Source: Larimichthys crocea (lineage: Eukaryota > Chordata > Actinopteri > Sciaenidae). From it: a stretch of 64,000 nt of DNA. Under the pieces are notes generated by a model. It did not search any database, was not told the origin of the DNA, and saw only the letters and a program-made list of their open reading frames with translations. Position 1 is the stretch's first letter; every line of letters begins with the position of its first letter. The stretch is taken from contig NC_040011.1 of NCBI RefSeq assembly GCF_000972845.2, forward strand, positions 29,907,362 to 29,971,361, read 5' to 3'. The translations under genes were made by a program, and so were the position numbers. Below are positions 24,201 through 36,446 of the stretch, one piece after another.

Positions 24201-27200
24201 CTAACTATAGCCTGACCATGTGAAAAAACTAAGACACGCATCTCTATGAGTCTCTCTGCAGTCCAGCTCAAATCAAATAGATAGTCTGCACGTTTACAGT
24301 CAACTGAAAACTGCTGACAATGTGAATAAATAGCTGAGACATCATCCACAGGTGGATGTCAGGTCTGTTTGTTCAAGGGGGTTGTTAACACAACTGTGTT
24401 CACTTTTTGAGAGCAGATGGCAATTTAAAGTATCTTAACATGCACACAGTCATTACACATGCTGTTCAACCACATTAGACACCTGGAAATTTGTTTAGAA
24501 ATCCTAAATTTAAGATACCAAAACATGTCAGGTTGAATTTTGGTGAAATGTGTAGAAAATTTAGCACAAGACTGTTGGAATATTTCCATTTTAGACCTGC
24601 AATGATTAATCAGATAAACAAGAGAAAACTAATTCAAACTTTTTGATAATCGTTTAATCATTGGAGTAGTCTCTTAAGGAAAAATGCTCAATATTTGATA
24701 GATTTTAGTTTCTCAAACATGACAATTTCCAGATTTTCTTTCTTATATTATTTTAAAGTAAAATAAGTAGTAAACGTCACTAATTTACCTATGAACCTGC
24801 ATGTCTTTGGACTGTGGGAGGAAGCCAGTCTGTGATCACAAACAAACCAGGAACCAGGAACTTTCTTGCTGTAAGGTGATAGTGTTAACTACTGTGCCAC
24901 TGTGCCACCCCTGGAACAACATGATGTAGTAATATATGACTTTAAACACCCTAAAGCTTATAAATCTTATAGAGAATAGAAGGAGACAATCAGAAGATCA
25001 GAAGTTTTACACAGTGAATCTTGTGTTTTAAACATACTGACACCAACTTAAAGTCACTATGAAATAGATTGAATCCATCACAAGGCTGAACATGACACAT
25101 ATTTAGCAGTGCACACAAGCATGCAGCATCGGTTTCACATGAATCATTTTTTTTTCCTCCTTCACAGGCGCAGATGGTGATGTAGACGTGCACTATTTTT
25201 ATGCTCAGACGATAATCAGTAGCACCAAATTATGAGAAATTCTAGTCATAGTCAAGTCAAATCAGACGCTTTCTCAGTGACTCATTCTCAGTGACTCACA
25301 GCAACACGGAAACTTGTTTGAACACACATTCACATAACTGCCACGCAGGAAGGTGCTGTTCTTTTTATATTAATCACACATAAACACACACTGGAGTAAT
25401 GTTCAACTCCCCCTTCCTCTTTGTCCCCGTTTGACCTCTGTGTCCCTCTTACCCTCTGCAATTGAGCCGGGTGTGCTAGCATTGACTGACCTCCACACTG
25501 TTGTTGTTGTTGTTGTTGTTGTTGTGAAGAAGGAATGACGGCAGAGCACAAGAGAGACAGCACACATGCCATCCTGATTTAGACCATGTGCTGCAGAGTA
25601 TTAGCTCAAAATGCCCGATGACTCTGTCAGATGATGTGAAACATGAAAAAATGATATATTATAACATTATAAACATTCATCAGTTCACTTTCCAGAACAA
25701 AACATTTAGACTAATAAAGTTTTGAACATTAATAAAATAATAACCTTAACTGGATGACCTTGATCAAGGTTGTTTATTCTTCCTCACTCACCACCCTAAC
25801 CTTTTTGCACACATGTTTTGTGCACATTTACAATGTGGACAGTAATAATACATCAAAGTCATGTAGCAAACAAAAGAATTGGCAGAGGAATAAAAAGAAA
25901 AGTCTACGTAGCAAAGAAGGAGAGTAAATTAAAGCAAGAGGCCAAATGAGAATGTTTTTTTTATTCATGTATGGAGCAGTGACAATGAATGAGCCATTTT
26001 TAACATTTTAAAGACAAACTTGTAAAAATGCAGTTTGTGACTGTTTTATTTCAGGAGTAACTAATTAAGTGTTAGTGTTGGCCTTAAGGGACAAGTGCAG
26101 TGTGCTTCAATCACTGTTGTTCTTTAAAAACGCGTGATTTAAACAAAAATAGACAAACATAAAGTGTGAACATGTACTGCACATTGAAGGCAAGACAATA
26201 AATAACCTATATAATTATAATTCATGCATCAATCTCGCTGACAAATGCTCTTATGTCAGAGGCAATGGTAGGTACCTGGTTTGTAAGTATGGGTGTGTGT
26301 AAACTGAAAAATTAGTTTTGAGTTTTTAAAAGATGTATCAAATGACCAGACTCCTGCAACCAGTGTAAGTGATTTCCTCTTCTTAGGGGGGTTGCCCTGC
26401 ATCTTGTGGACTCTACCATTTTCTTTTCTTAACGACTAATTTACGCCTCATTAATCTGTGCAAACACTCCCTTATGGTTTTGAAGTTTACTTAGGGACAG
26501 TCATGCAGAATATTCACGTCAGTCATATTTGCCTTACTTCTTTACTGACATCTTTTTGCCTGAAGCACAAAACCTTCAGCGTTTCGTGGTTCCAGTGAAC
26601 TTTATTGGTTAGATGCTTGTGAACTAATAAATAATGAAGGAATGAGGACAGTTCGTTTCCTTTTACTGTAAAAGACACGGAAGAGCTTTGCTGCGTGCAG
26701 AGGCTTGTCTGAAAAGTGCTTTAGGGCTTTCCGTGTTACGGTTACGAGAGCTGTCAGTCTTCCACGTGGTTACCTTGCTCTCAGGTAGCAGACAGAGGTT
26801 GAGTTTCTTTTAAATATGCTAAATAAATAAAGGCAACTACAAGGAAGTGGGGATGCTTTGGGTAAGAAACCTTGAAAGTGAGAGTCACATATCGGACTTT
26901 GAGGGCAACTGAATCATCGTCCTTTCCATTAAGACTACATTTTTTTGTGTTATATAAATCTAGTGCAGCTGGACAAGAACGCTGTGCCAACACTGTGAGG
27001 GATAAAGATTTGAACCAGTCTAAGAACAGGGAGAAAGGGCGGCACAGGGTTGAAGTAGAGAGAAGCTAATCAGTTGTGGTTTGGCGTTTCCTGCTGGGAT
27101 CTCTGCAGAGAGAGAGGCTGCAGCTGTGGCTCGGCGAGATCAGTCAAACTAAAATAAATGTTACTCTGACTACCTCTTGTTTCCTCGTTTGCACCCTTCC

Positions 27201-30200
27201 TTATTTTATACATCTCAGGTTTCCTTTTGTACGACCTTCTCCTCCGGTATTCTGCCTCCTTTTCCATATGTTCAGAGCGGCATCAAATCTTTAGTGCTCA
27301 TTAAGCTACTATTTGGCATGTTCCCTGAGTGATTAAAGTCTTAATTAAACCCTGTGCCAAAGTCTTAAGACACCCGAGTGAGTGAGCACGGCAGGAGTAG
27401 AGCCTGAACTAATTAGTCGTGACAACTGAATGGCCAAAGCTCCATTTGTGTGCGACTTTCTGACACCAGTTGACCCTCATGTGTCTCCATACAGTCACGT
27501 GTTTCCATCCACATCCCCCTACTGGTGTTAGCATGCAGGACATGTGCTGCAAGGTCCTGTGTGAAATGTATATTTAATGAGAACTGCCTGAACACAGTGG
27601 TGGGAATAACACCTGCTGCTGGCACATGCACACACATACCTGTCACTGTTTCTGCCTCACACATAAATCTCTTGGGAAATACTCAGGTCGTTGCTACTAC
27701 ACTTCCGAAAAGCAAAGATCAGTTATCCAACATCTCACATGGCTGGAATATCTTTGCTTTAACATTAGTAAGAGATGCAACCCTTGTGTACTTAGAGGGC
27801 CCTCGCGCCTACATACCACAAACCATCGCAGTCAGAGAGTCCAGCGCTGTAGATCTCGTGGCCACAGACTGACCGTGAAGTATTTCGATTCTCAGAAGAG
27901 CTGAATAAGGACGGGTGTTCTCGGGGCTGTTTTTCTCATCTCGCTCAGACAGTCAGTCTCTCCCTTGAGCATCCTCATCCCCTTTCCTGCCAACCTCATT
28001 GTTGTGTCAGCTCTCGAAGTGACCTCATGCTTCCTACTGCAGCACACACTAGTCTGCCAGCCGCAAATGGTCACCACCACCTAATCTCCAGACAACAGCT
28101 AAGCCTCCTCAACACAAAACAAAGCTTCCTTCCACCTTCAAGTCGTTCTAGGAGCCAAAAGCAGCTGTAGGAATGTCCATATGGGGTAATAAAGTTCTTA
28201 GAAACCCTTTCTTGGGAGTTATTTCAGGGTTTATGGCCCACTAGGGAGTCCTTAATAATTATGACCAATCTGTTTTAAAGACTGTCACTGCGTCATTTTA
28301 AAACACACCCATATAACATTTAAAAAAAAAAAAAGTTTGACAGCAGGCATTCATGATAAATGAACCATCTGAGGATAATCAGAAACAGATCAGATACCAG
28401 CAACTAGAATCAACACTCAAATGACTACATGTTCATAGTAATGAACCCTCTGAAGAACTTTATAGCTTCTTTTAACTAATAATTTTAGTTTTCTGGCCCG
28501 CAGCCTCATCATTCTCATCAGTGTCGTTTACGGCTGCAGAAGGCTCAAATGCTCTGAAGCCCAACACCAAATGGCAACATTAGGCGACTGGCTGTTGAAC
28601 AGAGCAGAGCATGTTCAGTTACAGCAGGTCAAAAGAGCTTTAATGGACACTGAAATACTGTTATACTATCAACACTTCTTCCTATCAGTCCATGACTCCA
28701 CATTTTGCATTTACAGTGCATGTTAGCAAAGTCTGTAGAAGTCATCTCCCCGTATCCTTCCAACCTCTCTGCCCTCTATTCATTCCCCTTCTCACTATGT
28801 GAAGAGAAGCTTAAGTCAGCATGGGACTCATAAAAGTCTTTAGTTGAAAAATGTTTTAATGTAAAAGCACCAGTCCAATTTTTTACATTTTTTTGGCTCA
28901 TTTGTTCCCAATTTACCAGCTATGACTTGACGTCTTTCGGTCCAGCCTCGGTGAGATCAGTGTAAGTGTGTAGACACACACCTGTTGGTTTAAACAAGGG
29001 GATACTGACCCTATACGTTAAACTCTGAGCCAGCGCACGGATTATGTGACGGCAGCACAAGTTTGGAAAACCATGGTCAGCGTTAAGAGAGAATAGCGAG
29101 CTTGTCATGCAGCACGCCTAAAATCCCACACATGTGATTTTATAATCACAATTGACCCATTTAAAGCTCTAATCGAAGGACACTGAGTGGGCTGGCAGCA
29201 CAATAGGTGATTGTTACGTTTACTAAGCTTCTTACTGCTGTAAATAGGTCGACCTAATATATGATGTGTTAGTGCCTGGTGCTCACCACCTTATTCCCTT
29301 TGACATGTGTCATGCGTGGACCCAGGCCGGGTCCACACCAGCCTCTGAAATTCTTCGACAGCTGGCTGTAGATCAGCTTCCACATTTTTTAATCCACCGT
29401 CAAAGAATTTGTTGAAACAGCCAGAATAAAGACGGTGGATGTGTCTTTAAGTATAGCTTAGTCTGTGTTTGAACTCTGGGTCAAGACACAAAGTGGGTCA
29501 TAACTTTGGTTCTTGTTTCCTCATGACATGGAAACTAATATTTTTTTAATGAGTCCGCTCTGCAGGGAAGAGAAGTGTGACTGGGTGCAAACGCCTCATA
29601 TGTAGGAACAGTTCACAGTTCATTAAGGGGAAACTTCACAGTCGGATTCATCCTGTTACACAAAGCAGCTGCCTGCCCTCTACTGGTCAAAATGATACAC
29701 TGCGTCTGGATGACACACTTTTATATGGCATACTTAGGCTTAATCTGTTTCATACTGCTGAACATGTTTGATTTGTGTAATGACTGATTTATTTATTGTT
29801 TCTCGCCTCTTCTGTCCCTTCAGCTCCCCAACATGTTTGGTGCTCTGAGCTCCACCATCATGTCTCTGATGATCGGCTCCTACGCCTCCTCTGCTGTCAC
29901 CTTCCCTGGAGTCAAGGTACATTTCAAAGGCATTCTTCATGGTTTATTCATAGATAGATAGAGATATAGTACTATACTGTGGTACTTTTGGGATATGAAC
30001 AATGTTATGTGTAAAATAAGCGATCATAATTGTGATATTTTAGACAATGAATGCAAGTTTTGTAGAGGGTCCTGTGTTGGTGTGATCTACCTGGTGTTTC
30101 AATCACTTTGCATTTAAGCTTTACAGCTGCACAAATACATATTTTTTTTATATAAACAATGGATCAAATAATCATGTAAAAGTGAAAGATGTCTCTTGTA

Positions 30201-33200
30201 GTGACAAACCCACAGATGATTGTCACTGTTCTCCTGGATTTAGTCTCTCTGATTAATCCCGTTTACGCCACCTGCCCAGCACCAAACTTAAATTATTATG
30301 TCACCGGGAACATGAATCCAAATAAATGCTAATGTCGCTCTGTATCTGCTAGATGTGTATGTAACTTTTCTTGGTGATAATGTGTTGGTGTTCTGCTGCC
30401 CCCAAGTGGCCAAATATCATCAGTGAATGCAACTAAAAAAAATATAACAACCCTCAACATCCCTGTGTCTTTTCTTTCCAGCTGATCTACGATGCAGGCG
30501 TGTCCTTCCAGGTGATCATGTGGGCGTGGGCAGGCCTTGCCGGGTTTGTCTTTTTCAACTGTTTCCTCAACTGGCCCACAGAAGGCTTCCCAACACCTGA
30601 CGAAGTAGACTACAGGTTAGTGTGACCACTAGCCTTTGCCTCCAGAGGCACAAAAATGATTTTCAGAAAATCACTCCTTCAGTCCAACCTCAACCCGCTT
30701 GTGTGTGTGTGTGTCTGTGTATAACAGTCAGATCCTCACAACGCAAGAGGTTCCTTCAGATGAGAAGGCTGTCGGAGAGAGGCTAAGCCAGAAAAATGGA
30801 GATGTCCGACACTCCGCAGAGAAACTTTCTAATGGACCTGACACTGCACCCAGTAAGTCAACAAACAGACATTGACTTTATTCTTTATAGCAGTTCCTTT
30901 CTTTCTTTGTAGATTGTGTCTGTCTAAAACAAAACTAACCCCTCATCACAGGTTGCATACATCAACATGGTGTAAGAAATTCAGGTCACAAGATGATTAA
31001 CATGATACCCTTTGGTGAAGACTTGGTGTCCTACAGCTTTAACTATTAAACTCTGATACAAAAGAAATCATAATCACCTTGAACACCCTTTAACGTGTAC
31101 GTTAGATAACAGCGACCATCTCTTCCTCTCTCAGATGCTGTTCCTTTCCGTCGCTCTGTGTTCTCTCCCATCTTCCTGTGGAGTCTGGTTACAATGGGGA
31201 TGTCCCAGTTGAGGATCATCTTCTTCATGGGCGCCATGAACAAAATGCTGGAGTTTATGGTCACCCACGGCGAAGAGCATCGTGAGTGTCAAACCCTCCA
31301 AAACATTTCCATTAAACAGTGACTTTGTTTTTTTTAAATTGTACTTACTGACAGATTGTGTGTTTGTTTTGATATTTCAGCATCTGATGAGCTGGTGATA
31401 GAGGCAGAAGAGAAAGGTGAGTAATGTAAAAATAAGGATCTAAATTTGCACACTTTATCAGGCACATGTTTTTTTTTCGGAATTTGATTGAATCTTTTCT
31501 TCTTCAGTGAGTTTCTACTCGTCCATCTTCGGCACGCTGCAGCTGCTGTGCCTGGTCACATGTCCTCTGATCGGATATATCATGGACTGGAAAATGAAGG
31601 AGTGTAACGAGGAGAAGACCGCCCTCCCGGGGACAGATCAGAGGTACAAGCTGTGACAGTTTAAAGCAGTAAAATCAACAATATCGATAAAATATCGATC
31701 AACATGAAGCAGTCCCTCTTCTAAATGTGACTTGATGCAGCTATGATAGATATATGAGTGAATGGGTCATTGTAAAGGGAGTTGTCCTGCATGTAACTCT
31801 GTGTCTGTGCCATCAGACAAAGCAGTGGACCCAAGAGAGACTCTAAGATCCAGAAAGTGACCAATGCCATGAGAGCCTTCATTCTCACCAACCTGCTGCT
31901 GCTTATTTTTGGATGCTGCTGCCTCATTGACAACCTGCCTCTACAGGTAGCACACACACACACACACACACACACACATGATATGGGAGCCAGAGAACAC
32001 GGAAACAAGTAAAGAATGAATCGTCCTAACTCTCAGATCCATTTCTTCCTCAGATCTTGACCTTCATCCTCCACACGATGGTCCGAGGCTTCATCCACTC
32101 CTGCTGCGGAGGCCTTTATGCTGCTGTGTGAGTGCTGCACTGCTGATATATCAACCACATTACCTGAATCTCTGTTAACACATTCACACCTTGGAGGAAA
32201 TAGAAAGCAATTGTTAAAGTGGTGTTATAATTGAACATATTAGTAGAAATGCAGAGTAATGGACATGTGCCTTTATTTTCCAGTTCATTAAAAAGATAAT
32301 AAACATTGAATGAAACAATGAAAGTATAATATTTCAGGCCTGGCAATGAAACCGAAGACTCTTGCCTGACACATTTAAAGCTGTATCCAGCACCTTATAA
32401 ACACCAAACATAAAGCAGCACTTTACAGTGTGATAAAAGCAACCAGATGTGTTAAACGACCACACCACTGCACCCATTCAACATATTGTTTTAACAAAAA
32501 TCATGAACTGCTCGAGTCAAAATGAACTATACACAATCTAGAGTCTCGTCAGTCATTGCAGTACACGATAGTTAATTTTTAACCCTTGATGTTTCTTGAG
32601 TACTCACAGTACAGGATCTTATGTCTGTGATAGTACATTATCGTACAAATGTGTGGACTTGTGCACGGCAAAAACGTGCATACATTTAACTCTGAGAGTC
32701 AACAATCCCCCAATCAAGAATCCACAAGCCGAAAGGCTTTCACTGCTCTTAGACTCTGGTAATAATTATGGTTTCCTGTCATAAATGAATCCTGCAGAAA
32801 GCAGCTGCTCATTTTTTAAATAACATTACTCCAGACTTTCTGGTGCTCTGTGTCTTTTCATTTGGGGTTTCAAACTCTCGCTAACCACCATTATCTCTCC
32901 CACAGCTACCCGTCCAATCACTTTGGCACCCTGACAGGCCTTCAGTCCATGATCAGCGCTGTGATCGCTCTGCTGCAGCAGCCGCTCTTCATCGCCATGG
33001 TCGGACCACTGAACGGAGATCCGTACTGGGTGAGGACGCACACTTATCTCTAACCCCACGCTCACAGCGACTGTGGTTACATTTGTGTCTCAATTCTGAG
33101 GTTGCAATAATAAATTAGTTTGTTAGCTCAAAGCACCATTGTACATTAAATACAACATTAGAGAACAGCTGGCATGACTGTGCACTAAGATATAATTAAC

Positions 33201-33565
33201 ATTACTTACAAAACTAAACAATGATTCAAATCCAGCTGCTGTTGTAATGTCAGATTCTAGTTCAGTCCTGAAGGTTTAGTAGAAACAAAGAACATCTTCA
33301 TTGACAAAATAAACTCTGTACTGACTGTAACTTAACTTTCCACCTCTGTCATCCATCCGTCCTACAGATCAACCTCGGACTGCTGATCTTCTCATTGAGT
33401 GGCTTCCTGTTGCCAGGTTACCTGTTCTATCACCGCAGACACTTGCAGAGGGAAAAGGATGCCAGAGACAAGCGGGCCAACGAACAGGAGATGCAGGCGC
33501 TCAACCACACCAATACCAATGGCTACAAACCTCACAGCAACGGCCTCGCTGCTGTAGAGGCTTAG
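19873..33565 (+). CDS. slc43a1: LAT3, system-L2 large neutral amino acid transporter
   Basis: Fourteen coding exons in phase: 19873-20026, 20752-20944, 21723-21778, 22684-22760, 29824-29916, 30482-30615, 30728-30852, 31135-31281, 31381-31416, 31508-31643, 31817-31946, 32054-32127, 32906-33029, 33368-33565. They encode 558 aa; human LAT3 is 559 as I recall. The start [16 protein letters not shown] and the segment [21 protein letters not shown] are LAT3-type, closer to SLC43A1 than to SLC43A2. The family is a 12-TM major-facilitator carrier that moves leucine, isoleucine, valine and phenylalanine by Na-independent facilitated diffusion at the plasma membrane. Visible features are TM1 at residues 15-40, sequons N53-E-S and N62-S-S in the first extracellular loop, the MFS loop motif MDKFGPRP (103-110), and a hydrophilic loop around 236-280. 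Intron 4 (7.06 kb) is unusually long. Whether this is the a or b ohnolog is unresolved. Confidence 0.96.
20184..20483 (+). mobile_element. MITE copy 3, nearly full length, in slc43a1 intron 1
   Basis: Terminal inverted repeats are visible: left TTGAAGGTCCAATGTGTAGAT and right, read inversely, TTAAAGGTCCAGTGTGTAAGAT. They enclose 300 bp with no coding capacity. The interior has 'ctgttctgggctactgtagaaacatgg' and 'attcttattttcaggtgatt', shared with a common fish MITE. It is a non-autonomous DNA transposon; its superfamily is not determined. Confidence 0.75.
21247..21282. repeat. (GT)18 microsatellite
   Basis: GT tract in slc43a1 intron 2. Confidence 0.95.
24595..24775 (-). mobile_element. Degraded hAT-type MITE copy
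   Basis: It begins acctgcaatgattaatcagat, followed by 'tttttgataatcgtttaatcattgg' and 'gacaatttccagattttctttc'. This is the same remembered family as 15820-16000. It is truncated at its distal end by, or abuts, the repeat starting near 24780. Confidence 0.5.
24780..24910 (+). repeat. Teleost interspersed repeat, truncated copy
   Basis: 'gcatgtctttggactgtgggaggaagcc' is followed by 'tttcttgctgtaaggtgatagtgttaactactgtgccac'. A longer copy of the same repeat is at 56160-56397, so the family is supported within this window. Confidence 0.65.
25500..25525. repeat. (GTT)n trinucleotide microsatellite
   Basis: About eight to nine GTT units in slc43a1 intron 4. Confidence 0.95.
31951..31978. repeat. 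(CA)14 tract adjoining a 5' splice site
   Basis: It begins four bases after the GT of the slc43a1 intron 11 donor (CAG|GTAG at 31946/31947). Confidence 0.95.
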
Positions 33566-35870
33566 TGCGACACGACAGAGCCGAAGATCCGGTGCATTTG
33601 TAGGATTTATTCAATCACGTACCTTCAAAATGAGCACCAGCGTTAACTCATCCATATATATTTTGTTTTGATATTTTTTCTTTGGTTTTCTAGTCACTGC
33701 TGGTGCACATTTTGCTCACCGCAAACATTATCACTTAGCAGATAGATTTCCAATGTTTTGTGACACAGAGTTGAGGTTTTCTGTGATTTAGGGAGAAGCA
33801 AGTGTCATTTGTTGCCGTTTATTTATTTTGGTTTAGGTCAAAGAGCCAAAATAGATGTGATTTAAGCCATAGATTTCACTCACAAGCACGTGCAAAGACA
33901 CGCACGCATCCTGGTGTATGGCCTGTGTGTAAGCTGGCGGATATCACGGTACTTGAAATACTATCACAATCACAATCCTTGCTAACACCAAAGAACAGCT
34001 TAAAGATATTAGGAATGTTACTATCTACAGTATTGTTTCAGTATTGTGTGTTGAATTAAGCAAATTCTTAGTATTTTGTGCTGTTTCTACTGTACCCATT
34101 CAACAAAAGCTATAAATATACCTATAAAACACTATTAAAACATAGAAGCTATTAAGGAAAATTTAAAGCATTGAAATACCAGATATCTGGTACATATAGA
34201 GATGTATATACATTTTTTGCGAGCCCAGTAATTCACACATACACAGACACAAACACACTTAAACACACAGATAGGCTGGTTGTAGAGACATCACATCTAC
34301 CTCCTCTGTTTCCTTTTTTTTGTACTGTCTCTCTGCAACTGACTCCTACACCTGTCCATCGATTTCTTTTTTTTTTTCACCGTAGGAAATATTAAACCTT
34401 TGATTGTCAAATACCTGACAACAAATTTAATCAGCACATCGTGCATTCATGTTTTTTTAGAGATACCGCTGTGTCAGCCCTTGCATCTCGATTTTTTATG
34501 TGTAGGAAAAAAACGTTTTTTTTAGGGAAATTTCACAAGGAGGAAAAAAATGACGGACTTTTAAAAGTTGTGACACACAGTGTGTGTCAAATGTTATGAA
34601 ACGCTTTGTACTGCTTTATGCACAGAAATGAACTAGTGTGTGTATAAATATGTATTTAAGTGTCTTTTTTTTATACTCTAGCTGCAGTAGCATTAAAAAA
34701 GGGAAGCATTTGTTTCAGTATGTGTTGTTTGGTAGCGTGCTGATTATAAATGAAGCTCGGATGATTTACTGTGTATTCTGCTTTCGCCTTTAGGCCTTTT
34801 TTTTCAGTCATGTATTGATTTTGGAGCAAACAAACGTCCATCAGAATTGTTTTTGTAAATAGAACTGAGTTGTGTCTTGTATTTTATTACATATTCTGCT
34901 TGCTTTACTATATATATGGGTGTGTGCAGTATGTTACAGTATATTAAGTAATGACTGAGGAGACACTGGCTATGTTGTTTTAAATGTTAATTGTTTTCTG
35001 CTCGGATGCACAAAGTCTCTCTGTTTCAAAGATCGTTTTGTTTGAGCCGACTGCATATCAAAATAGAAAAATGTACATTCTTCCAAAGTGACAACAAAAT
35101 GTGTCTTTTCTATACATGTTTGTCCTGCACACGGCAACAGTATCATGTAGACTTAAGGTATCCATTGTAATGTTTCATTTTCAAGTTTTTGACTCCATTT
35201 CAGTGTCAGTTTAGCTTTAGTAGATGTTTCCCTTCTCGTCTGATCTATTTCTTACGTGCTTTTTGGAAGGAGAGTGTGTGCGTTTGTTTAAACTCTGTGC
35301 CTTTGCTGCTCTCCTGGCTTTACTGCAATAGATATGAATGTATGATTAATGCGTCCGCCAAATGTGTTTCTCTGTAAACCAAAGCCATGTATAGGGACTG
35401 TAAGATAGTACGGAGCCTTTTCTCAGGAGAACGCACCAGAGCAAAAATACCAGGAATGCCTTACAACACAATGCATTAGTTGTACAGTGAATACCAGTTT
35501 GTTTGTTTTTTTTGTTGAACGTCACAGGTGTTGATTCAGCTTGATGGTCATTTTTGAGGCTGTATTTCATGTTGTACATTTCATTGTGAGGTTTTCTGGG
35601 TTGACATGTAAATTGCTTTCCTCTTGTAGCAGGACAGTATTTTGTAATGTTGGAAAACCATTGTAACTATCTGACCTCTTTATACCTCTGCAAGTCGTTG
35701 TCAGACCTCATTAAAGCTGACAAATACTGCCAAATGCCATTCGAATCAATGTGACTCCCTTGTGCTTTGTACTTGGGATTTACAACATTTTCTGCCTGAA
35801 TCGTTGTGAATCAAGTTTAATCGACACCTCTGACAGTCTCTACAATAAAAATGTTTTATCTTTATTTTAA
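33566..35870 (+). other. slc43a1 3' UTR
   Basis: AT-rich sequence after the TAG at 33563-33565 with no further coding. AATAAA at 35844-35849 is the best poly(A) signal, with ATTAAA at about 35711 as an alternative. The exact cleavage site is inferred. Confidence 0.6.
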
Positions 35871-36117
35871 GATTGTGATCTACAGTGGCTTATCTAATCT
35901 CTACTCTCTTCAGCCCTGGGCTTGAAGTGTTGCTATGTTTTCCTGCCTTCAATCATTATATCCAGCTTGTGCATTTGATAAACAAATAAATGTATGAATG
36001 TTAACTGTCTAAGCGACATTTCTTTTGCCATGCAAATGTCTGACCGGGTAATCTATAACAACTAAACAAATCCTACATGAGCTCTTACACAGAGACGAGC
36101 AAAGATAATAACCAAAG

Positions 36118-36446
36118 TTTATTTGATTTTGGCATTATGGTCAAAAGATATCACAACAAAATCAAAGAGGGACATACATACAGTGCCTGCTCAGTCATTC
36201 ATAACACCACACAGCTCTTCAGCGGCTTTCTGCCTTTTACACTGTTCTTTCCGTAATCACACACATCCACTGTGTTGCTGCTCCTTTCATGCTCTCACTT
36301 GTCACACAACCATTTGCATTATTTGATTCATCCCTGCTTTCATTTAACATACTCCCAATAATACAATTATCTGTAAAACACACACACACTCTTACAAAAT
36401 GCACACACACGCATTCAAACACAGGCGTGCACACAGTGGGCTCTGT
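36118..36446 (-). other. med19 3' UTR and poly(A) signal
   Basis: This lies downstream of the med19 stop on the minus strand. AATAAA (reverse complement) at 36123-36118 would end the transcript about 230 bp from the end of slc43a1, so the two genes converge tail to tail. Confidence 0.55.

Larger units (their letters stand above)
22761..29823 (+). other. slc43a1 intron 4 (7.06 kb)
   Basis: The donor ACG|GTGAGA at 22761 and the acceptor ccttcag| at 29823 join phase 0 codons. The intron contains degraded hAT and LINE-like repeats (24595-24910) and a (TTG)n tract (25500-25525). It has several chance open frames but nothing coding that I recognise. The surrounding introns range from 91 bp to 0.9 kb, so this one stands out. 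Confidence 0.85.
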
